From Xiheimicrobium sp052034585 (GTDB lineage: Bacteria; Myxococcota; Myxococcia; Myxococcales; Myxococcaceae), in contig JBPOIJ010000028.1 in NCBI GenBank assembly GCA_052034585.1, positions 1 through 64,000 on the forward strand: a stretch of 64,000 nt of DNA, in the 5' to 3' direction. The notes beneath the pieces are model-generated. The model did no database searches. It had not been told where the DNA came from and saw only the letters and a program-made list of their open reading frames with translations. The translations under genes and the position numbers were made by a program. Of this stretch, positions 58,799 to 64,000 are shown in pieces (position 1 is the stretch's first letter; every line of letters begins with the position of its first letter).

Positions 58799-59956
58799 TC
58801 ACGGCACGGCGCCCGTTCCGACCACGAGCTGATCGATCCAGAACTGCTGCACCACCGGGCTGCCGTCACCGATGTACGGCAGCATGAGAAACTGGGTGAA
58901 CTGCATGTCGGCGTGCTGGTTGGTCCGGAGGAGGACCCGATCGCTCGTCACCAGCGTCTGGCCGTCGAGGCGGAGGCGGATCTTGCCGTCGGCGACCCCG
59001 ACCCCGCTCCGAATGGTGTTCAGCTGGAAGTACGCCTCGAGCTGGTGCCAGTCGGACTTGAAGCGTGGCCCGGCGGTGTCGGTGAAGAACGGCTGCGCGG
59101 TGTCCCAGAGGCGCGCGCTGTACCAGGCATTCGGTCCCGTGCTGAAGCAGTCACGCCCATCGACGTCGCCCAGGAGCCCGTTGCAGGACGCGACCGAGCG
59201 GTTCTCGGTGAACTGGTACGTGGAGAAGTTGCCGTTGCAGCCGACGAAGCTGTCGTCGTTGCGCAGCACACAGGCGGGGTTCACGTTGAGGCTGTCTTGG
59301 ATGGCGAGCGTCGGCCGGCCACCGACGATCTCGATGTAGAGCGTGAGGTGCGACGTCGCGGGGCCGACATAGTCGCCGTCCTTGTTGGTGGTGAAGTGGA
59401 ACATGTGCGGGTGATACGCGCGCCCCGAGCCGACCCAGTTGGGGCTGAAGCGGATCATCATTCGCACGTAGACCCGATCGCTCGGAGTGATCCGATGACG
59501 GGCGGGCTTGCCGGCGCTGCAGCCCGTGCCGGCCATCGCGAAGTTGCACTCGAACGCGCCCGCGCCGCCGCCTGGGGAGACGTTCGAGGTCGCGATGGTG
59601 CCTCCGGGGCCGTCGTACCAGCCGCGCGCGGCGAAGTTCGCGTCGTCGAACGGCTCGGTGAAGAGCACCACCCCAGCGGGGATGTCGTTCACCGCGGTCC
59701 CGCCCGAGGTGCTTCCTCCGCCCATCACCCCGCCGCCCGCCGCTCCACCGCTCGTTCCACCACCGCTCGTTCCACCACCGCTCGTTCCGCCACCAGCTGC
59801 TCCCGCGGTTCCGCCGCTCGAGCCTCCAGCCAGGCCCCCGCTCGTCGAGCCACCGGCCGACGCCGAGCCACCCGCCTGACTGGAACCACCGTCGAGCGGG
59901 TCAGCAACGGGAGAACACGCGACGACTCCGACGCACGCCAGGGCGAGGACTCGCAT
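58799..59956 (-). CDS. Lipoprotein with Gly/Ser linker and a possible polysaccharide-lyase-like domain
   Basis: The protein has 385 residues from ATG 59956 (MRVLALACVGVVAC, Cys14). Residues about 20-85 are a Gly/Ser/Thr-rich linker. The remaining 300 residues form a beta-rich domain with FTEPFDDANFAARGWYDG, YVRMMIRFSPNWVGSGRAYHPHMF, TLYIEIVGG and WHQLEAYFQLNTI, resembling jelly-roll domains of polysaccharide lyases or lectins. Catalytic residues cannot be named, so an enzyme role is only a possibility. It converges with mgtE, with 18 bases between them. Confidence 0.72.
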   Translation of the reverse strand: MRVLALACVGVVACSPVADPLDGGSSQAGGSASAGGSTSGGLAGGSSGGTAGAAGGGTSGGGTSGGGTSGGAAGGGVMGGGSTSGGTAVNDIPAGVVLFTEPFDDANFAARGWYDGPGGTIATSNVSPGGGAGAFECNFAMAGTGCSAGKPARHRITPSDRVYVRMMIRFSPNWVGSGRAYHPHMFHFTTNKDGDYVGPATSHLTLYIEIVGGRPTLAIQDSLNVNPACVLRNDDSFVGCNGNFSTYQFTENRSVASCNGLLGDVDGRDCFSTGPNAWYSARLWDTAQPFFTDTAGPRFKSDWHQLEAYFQLNTIRSGVGVADGKIRLRLDGQTLVTSDRVLLRTNQHADMQFTQFLMLPYIGDGSPVVQQFWIDQLVVGTGAVP

Positions 59957-60010
59957 GCGACGACGATCGCACAGCGAGCTTCGACGCACCACGCAGCGCT
60001 TTCGAGCGCG

Positions 60011-60661
60011 TCACTTCGGCCAGTCGAAGACGAACCGATCGGGATCCGAGGAGCGGAACCACACCAGCGTCACCGACCGATTGAGCTCGTGCTTCTGCAC
60101 GCCGACGAGCGTCACCAGGCGGGAGTCGTCGTCCACGGTGCGCACCCAGTAGACGTGGCCTTCGACGACGTGAACGGCATCGCGGCGGCGAACGTCGTCG
60201 GGCGGGAGCGGACCGAACCCGAGGTCGTCCTGCGGCGGCACCTTGGTGGGGTCGACCTCGACCGGCGCGTCACGCAGCTGAAGCTCACCGAGATCGACGA
60301 TGAAGCTGCGATCGTCGGTCACCGTGTTCACCGAGAACCGGTCGAAGGTCTCGTCTCGATCGTTGCCGAACACGAGGTCCCAGTCGTTGCGCGTCTGCTC
60401 GATGCTGCCCGACAGGCCGCCCCTCTCGAAGCTGACCGCCGCGTTCCAGTAGCCGGTCGTCCAGAACGGGTGATCGGGTTGGTCGCTCTCGGCAAACCCC
60501 ACCGTCGAGCGCGCCTTCAACACGATCGTCCCGGCCTTGGCCGCGTCCTCGGCGGTACAGGCGCAATCGTCAGTCGTCGCCGCGTCGCCAAAGCCAGGCG
60601 CGTGACCGCACGCCATCGACCAGCACAGGGAAGCACCCACCAACAGCCAGCTCGTTCGCAT
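60011..60661 (-). CDS. Lipoprotein of unknown function
   Basis: The protein has 216 residues. The lipoprotein signal is MRTSWLLVGASLCWSMAC (Cys18), and a short Cys pair follows (DDCACTAED). The domain contains FWTTGYWNAAVSFERGGLSGSIEQTRNDWDLVF and a charged C-terminus (VVEGHVYWVRTVDDDSRLVTLVG, VTLVWFRSSDP). I do not recognise a family. It lies 58 bp after ribD on the same strand and could be read through from it. Confidence 0.7.
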   Translation of the reverse strand: MRTSWLLVGASLCWSMACGHAPGFGDAATTDDCACTAEDAAKAGTIVLKARSTVGFAESDQPDHPFWTTGYWNAAVSFERGGLSGSIEQTRNDWDLVFGNDRDETFDRFSVNTVTDDRSFIVDLGELQLRDAPVEVDPTKVPPQDDLGFGPLPPDDVRRRDAVHVVEGHVYWVRTVDDDSRLVTLVGVQKHELNRSVTLVWFRSSDPDRFVFDWPK

Positions 60662-60719
60662 GCGGCTTCTGTTGCCGGGGGCCGCGAAACCGATCGCCGC
60701 TGGCTCGACGAGCGCCGAC

Positions 60720-61835
60720 TCAGCGGTTGCGCCGTCGCTTCGTCGGCTTCGGCCGCGCGTACAGAACGAGATCCGGGCCCAGCCGCTCGACCGAGGTGAA
60801 CTCGAGCTGCGGCGCCTCGGCGACGTCCTCCACCGCCAAGGGCCCCGACCAGGTCAGCCCACCTGAACCGAAGAGCTTGGGAGCGACGAAGATCACGAGC
60901 TCGTCGACGAGCCCGGCACGAACGAAGGAGGCGACGGTGTGCGCGCCACCTTCGACCAGCAGGTGGAGGATGCCGGCGGTCGCGAGCGTCTCGAGGGTCT
61001 CCCCGAGGTCGAGCCCGTCGCGCTTCGCCCGCACCGTCACCACCTTCACGCCACTCTTCAGAAACGCGCGCGCGCGGTAGGAGTCCGACGGGCGCGAGGT
61101 CACGACGATCGTCTCCGCGCCCCCGCGTCCATAGACCTTCGCCGTCGGCTTGGTGCGGAGCTCGGGATCGAGCACGACCCGCACCGGATCGCGCCCGCCT
61201 GGGATCCGCGTCGTCAGCTGGGGATCGTCGGCGAGCACCGTTCCCGCGCCGACCACGATGGCGTCGACCCGATCCCTGAGCTGGTGCGCCCGCTCTCGCG
61301 ACTCCGTCGAGGTGATCCACTTCGAGGCGCCGGTCGAGGTCGCGATCTTCCCGTCGAGGGTCATCGCCGCCTTCACCGTGACGAAGGGCAACCCGACCGT
61401 CATCACCTTGAAGAAGGGCTCGTTGAGCGCATCGCAGTCCGCCGCGAGCACCCCGCCGACCACTTCGACCCCCGCGCGCCGCAGCCGCCGCAGCCCCTTG
61501 CCGTTCACCAGCGGGTTGGGGTCGTTCGAGCCGAAGACGAGCCGCGCCAGGCCATGCTCGAGGATCGCCTGGGTGCAAGGCGGCGTCCGGCCGTAGTGAT
61601 CGCACGGCTCGAGGGTGACGTAGATCGTCGCGCCCTTCGCCTTCGCTCCAGCCAGCATCAACGCGTTCGCCTCGGCGTGCGCCGTGCCAGCCCGCGCGTG
61701 GAACCCCTTGGCGATCACCTTCCCGCCCTTGACGATCACCGCACCGACCGCCGGGTTCGGGTGCGTTCGCCCGAGCCCCTTCTTCGCCTCGGCGATCGCC
61801 AACCGCATGAAGCGCTCGTCGCTGGGGAGTGCCAT
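60720..61835 (-). CDS. ribD: Bifunctional riboflavin biosynthesis deaminase/reductase
   Basis: The protein has 371 residues, full length for a fused RibD. The N-terminal deaminase has the zinc motifs HAEANALM and PCDHYGRTPPCTQAI. The C-terminal reductase has KAAMTLDGKIAT, RIPGGRDPVRVVLD and LVEGGAHTVASFV. It deaminates and then reduces the pyrimidine intermediate made by GTP cyclohydrolase II. It starts 10 bp after nrdR, an arrangement common in bacteria. Confidence 0.96.
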   Translation of the reverse strand: MALPSDERFMRLAIAEAKKGLGRTHPNPAVGAVIVKGGKVIAKGFHARAGTAHAEANALMLAGAKAKGATIYVTLEPCDHYGRTPPCTQAILEHGLARLVFGSNDPNPLVNGKGLRRLRRAGVEVVGGVLAADCDALNEPFFKVMTVGLPFVTVKAAMTLDGKIATSTGASKWITSTESRERAHQLRDRVDAIVVGAGTVLADDPQLTTRIPGGRDPVRVVLDPELRTKPTAKVYGRGGAETIVVTSRPSDSYRARAFLKSGVKVVTVRAKRDGLDLGETLETLATAGILHLLVEGGAHTVASFVRAGLVDELVIFVAPKLFGSGGLTWSGPLAVEDVAEAPQLEFTSVERLGPDLVLYARPKPTKRRRNR

Positions 61836-61845
61836 CGACCTCCGC

Positions 61846-62328
61846 CTACCCCTTCCCCTTCGGCCGTGGAGCCCCCTTCGCCTCGAGGATCTCCTTCAGC
61901 TCGTCCATGAACTCGGAGATGTCGCGGAAGCTCCGGTACACCGAGGCGAAGCGCACGTAGGCCACCTCGTCGAGGGTGGGCAGCCGCTCCATGATCATCT
62001 CTCCGAGCGTCGTCGAGGTGACCTCCTTCTCGCCCAGCTCCTGGAGCCGCCGCTCGAGCTCGGTCACGAAGGCCTCGAGCTGATCGACCGAGACCGGCCG
62101 CTTCTCACAGGCCTTCTTCAAGCCGGCGATCAGCTTGTCCCGATCGAACGCCTCGCGGCGCCCGTCCTTCTTCACCACGAGGGGGTTGAGTTCTTCGACG
62201 CGCTCGTAGGTGGTGAAGCGGCGCCGGCAGCTCTCGCATTCGCGGCGACGACGAATCACCGCGCCCTCGCTCGCGTCGCGACTGTCCATCACCCGGGTGT
62301 CCTGTGCGGCGCAGAATGGACAGCGCAC
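61846..62328 (-). CDS. nrdR: NrdR transcriptional repressor of ribonucleotide reductase
   Basis: The protein has 160 residues with a GTG start. The zinc ribbon is CPFCAAQDTRVMDSR with CESCRRRFTTYE. The ATP-cone domain has PLVVKKDGRREAFDRDKLIAGLKKAC and the terminal VAYVRFASVYRSF. It binds NrdR boxes when loaded with dATP and ATP. It lies three bases after glyA and 10 bp before ribD. I saw no clear NrdR box in this window. Confidence 0.97.
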   Translation of the reverse strand: MRCPFCAAQDTRVMDSRDASEGAVIRRRRECESCRRRFTTYERVEELNPLVVKKDGRREAFDRDKLIAGLKKACEKRPVSVDQLEAFVTELERRLQELGEKEVTSTTLGEMIMERLPTLDEVAYVRFASVYRSFRDISEFMDELKEILEAKGAPRPKGKG

Positions 62329-62331
62329 GGC

Positions 62332-63594
62332 TCAGCCCTTCTTGAGACGGGACGCGTAGAGCGGGAAGCCTGCGGTCAACTCCTTCGCCTCGGCACGCAC
62401 CTTCGCGAGCATCGCGTCGTCTCCCGCGTGATCGAGCGCCTTGCCGATCAGCGTGGCGACCGTCGCCATCTCCGCCTCCCGCATGCCGCGCGTCGTCAGC
62501 GCCGGAGTCCCGACCCGCACCCCCGAGCTCACCGTGGGCTTCTCCGGATCGAAGGGGATCTGGTTCTTGTTGACGGTGATGCCCGCCTTGCCGAGCGCGT
62601 CTTCACCCGCCTTGCCGGTGAGCTTCTTGGCGCGGAGATCGACGAGCATGAGGTGGTTGTCGGTGCCGCCCGAGCAGAGCCGCAGCCCCTGGCCCTTGAG
62701 CCCTTCGGCGAGCGCTTGAGCGTTCTTCAGCACCTGCTTCGCGTAGTCCTTGAAGGTCGGCTGGAGCGCCTCTTGGAAGGCGACGGCCTTCGCGGCGATC
62801 GCGTGCATGAGCGGCCCGCCCTGAATGCCGGGGAAGACGTTGCTGTTCACGCTCTTGGCGTACTGCTCCTTCATCAGAATCATCCCCGAGCGCGGGCCCC
62901 GCAGCGTCTTGTGCGTCGTCGAGGTGACGATGTCGGCGAACGGCACCGGGTTGGGGTGAACGCCCGCGGCCACCAAGCCCGCAATGTGCGCCATGTCGAC
63001 GAGCATCGAGGCGCTCACCGAGGAGGCGATCTCCTTGAACTTGGCGAAGTCGAGCGTGCGCGGGTACGCCGAGCCACCGACGATGATCATCCGCGGTTTG
63101 TGCTCGTTCGCGAGCGCCTGCACCTGGGCGAAGTCGATCGTCTCGGTGTCTCGCGCAAGGCCGTAGTGCGCCACCTTGTAGGTCTTGCCGGAGAAGTTGA
63201 ACGTCGCGCCGTGGGTGAGGTGCCCCCCGGAGTTGAGATCGAGGGTGAGCATCAACTCGCCCGGCTTCATCAGCGCCATGAAGGCGGCCATGTTCGCCTG
63301 GCTCCCCGAGTGCGGCTGCACGTTGGCCGCCTCGGAGCCGAAGAGCTTCATCACCCGCTCGATGGCGAGGGTCTCGGCTCGATCGACCTCTTCACAGCCG
63401 CCGTAGTAGCGCTTCCCCGGGTACCCTTCGGCGTACTTGTTCGTCAGCACGCTCCCGGTCGCCTCGAGGACGGCGGGGCTGACGAAGTTCTCCGAGGCGA
63501 TCAGCTCGAGGCCGTCTTCCTGTCGCCGAGTCTCCGCGTGGATGATCTCGGCGATGAGGGGATCGACCTGCGACAACGGGGCGGTGTTCTCCAT
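62332..63594 (-). CDS. glyA: Serine hydroxymethyltransferase
   Basis: The protein has 420 residues. Characteristic motifs are ELIASENFVSPAVLEATGS, LTNKYAEGYPGKRYYGGCE, QPHSGSQAN, DMAHIAGLVAAGVHP and the PLP lysine in STTHKTLRGPR. It interconverts serine and glycine with tetrahydrofolate, supplying one-carbon units. It heads the glyA-nrdR-ribD transcript, with three bases before nrdR. Confidence 0.97.
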   Translation of the reverse strand: MENTAPLSQVDPLIAEIIHAETRRQEDGLELIASENFVSPAVLEATGSVLTNKYAEGYPGKRYYGGCEEVDRAETLAIERVMKLFGSEAANVQPHSGSQANMAAFMALMKPGELMLTLDLNSGGHLTHGATFNFSGKTYKVAHYGLARDTETIDFAQVQALANEHKPRMIIVGGSAYPRTLDFAKFKEIASSVSASMLVDMAHIAGLVAAGVHPNPVPFADIVTSTTHKTLRGPRSGMILMKEQYAKSVNSNVFPGIQGGPLMHAIAAKAVAFQEALQPTFKDYAKQVLKNAQALAEGLKGQGLRLCSGGTDNHLMLVDLRAKKLTGKAGEDALGKAGITVNKNQIPFDPEKPTVSSGVRVGTPALTTRGMREAEMATVATLIGKALDHAGDDAMLAKVRAEAKELTAGFPLYASRLKKG

Positions 63595-63659
63595 GTCCTG
63601 CGAGTACTAGAGCCGCTCCGATCGGGCAACTGCTGAGGGGCGCTCGCGCGGCAGGGACC

Positions 63660-64000
63660 TCAAGGCGTGAGCGTCACCTGGTAGGCGATCGACTGCTGAA
63701 CCGACGAGAGCACCGTGTACGGGCCCGCTCGGGTGCTCGTCTTGTTCTGGACGAGGAGGAGCATCGTGCCTGTCCCCAAGCTCGCGCCGGCGAATGCCGC
63801 TGCGGGGATCGTCGCTGCATGGGCCGAGGCCGGGAAGGTGCAGCTCACCTCCGTGTTGCCGAGCAAGAACTCCGCGATCACCTCGTTGGAACCGCCCGTC
63901 CAGGCCAGGCTGAGATCACTCGCCTTCGACACCGAACCGCACGAGCTGGAAGTGCAGGCAGGAGCGGTGAGCTGCAGCTCCTGTGGTGCGGACACCTGCG
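63660..64000 (-). CDS. C-terminal part of an exported protein (5' end outside window)
   Basis: The frame is open through the window edge, so only the last 113 residues are visible. They form a beta-rich domain with one Cys pair (TAPACTSSSCGS) and one further Cys (NTEVSCTFPASA). SKASDLSLAWTGGSNEVIAEFLLGN is reminiscent of the C-terminal domains of myxobacterial lipoproteins. The GTG at 63995 is an internal codon rather than a proven start. The stop lies 65 bp upstream of glyA. Confidence 0.65.
   Translation of the reverse strand, partial: QVSAPQELQLTAPACTSSSCGSVSKASDLSLAWTGGSNEVIAEFLLGNTEVSCTFPASAHAATIPAAAFAGASLGTGTMLLLVQNKTSTRAGPYTVLSSVQQSIAYQVTLTP

Overview
This window reads as chromosomal DNA of a high-GC Myxococcota bacterium (inference). 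The supporting signs are strong codon bias, very many lipoproteins with Gly/Ser/Ala-rich linkers, a C-terminal GCAC-hydrophobic-Arg segment of the MYXO-CTERM type, a Ser/Thr kinase, several response regulators, and a lexA upstream region matching the operator published for Myxococcus xanthus at 16 of 17 positions (from memory). Genes are dense on both strands, the largest unexplained gap is about 280 bp, and I see no phage, IS element, CRISPR array or rRNA operon.

Layout. 1-10.1 kb: an OmpA/TSP3 protein coupled to a lipoprotein with at least eight exact 93-residue Ig-like repeats, a TIGR02996/FHA-like protein, and a lipoprotein of seven YCDxDG modules. 10.2-10.5 kb: tRNA-Val and tRNA-Asp with promoter and terminator. 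10.5-14.7 kb: a GIN-domain lipoprotein, ECF sigma factor, probable anti-sigma protein and secreted caspase-fold protein, tightly linked. 14.7-16.8 kb: a Ser/Thr kinase fused through one membrane helix to a PhnD-like binding domain. 16.8-26.4 kb: a complete heme pathway from glutamyl-tRNA (hemA, L, B, C, D, E, N, J, H) with a response regulator inside the operon.

26.5-38.8 kb: PEGA and TonB-type proteins, nadC, a valS with an unusual basic tail, a response regulator with a long Pro/Gly linker, a short P450, nadR, a Nudix hydrolase, a CheW-like protein and a GGDEF response regulator. 38.8-45.6 kb: an orphan secretin N-domain protein, a DoxX-like protein, a duplicated-domain lipoprotein, a TPR membrane protein and mlaD-mlaF-mlaE with an upstream lipoprotein. 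45.7-50.2 kb: lexA, a giant Cys-rich lipoprotein with a probable terminal frameshift, and a zinc-ribbon protein. 50.4-56.9 kb: a minus-strand run holding a TPR lipoprotein, a GspE/PilB-type ATPase, a MYXO-CTERM-like metzincin, a small secreted protein, a second HemD-like protein and a conserved small protein. 56.9-64 kb: trxA, mgtE, two lipoproteins, the glyA-nrdR-ribD operon and the end of a partial lipoprotein gene.

The least ordinary items are the kinase/PhnD fusion, the sigma/anti-sigma/caspase operon, the regulator embedded in the heme operon, the HemD paralogue in the secretion-ATPase cluster, and the ValRS tail. No search could be run, so family names rest on motifs read by eye.
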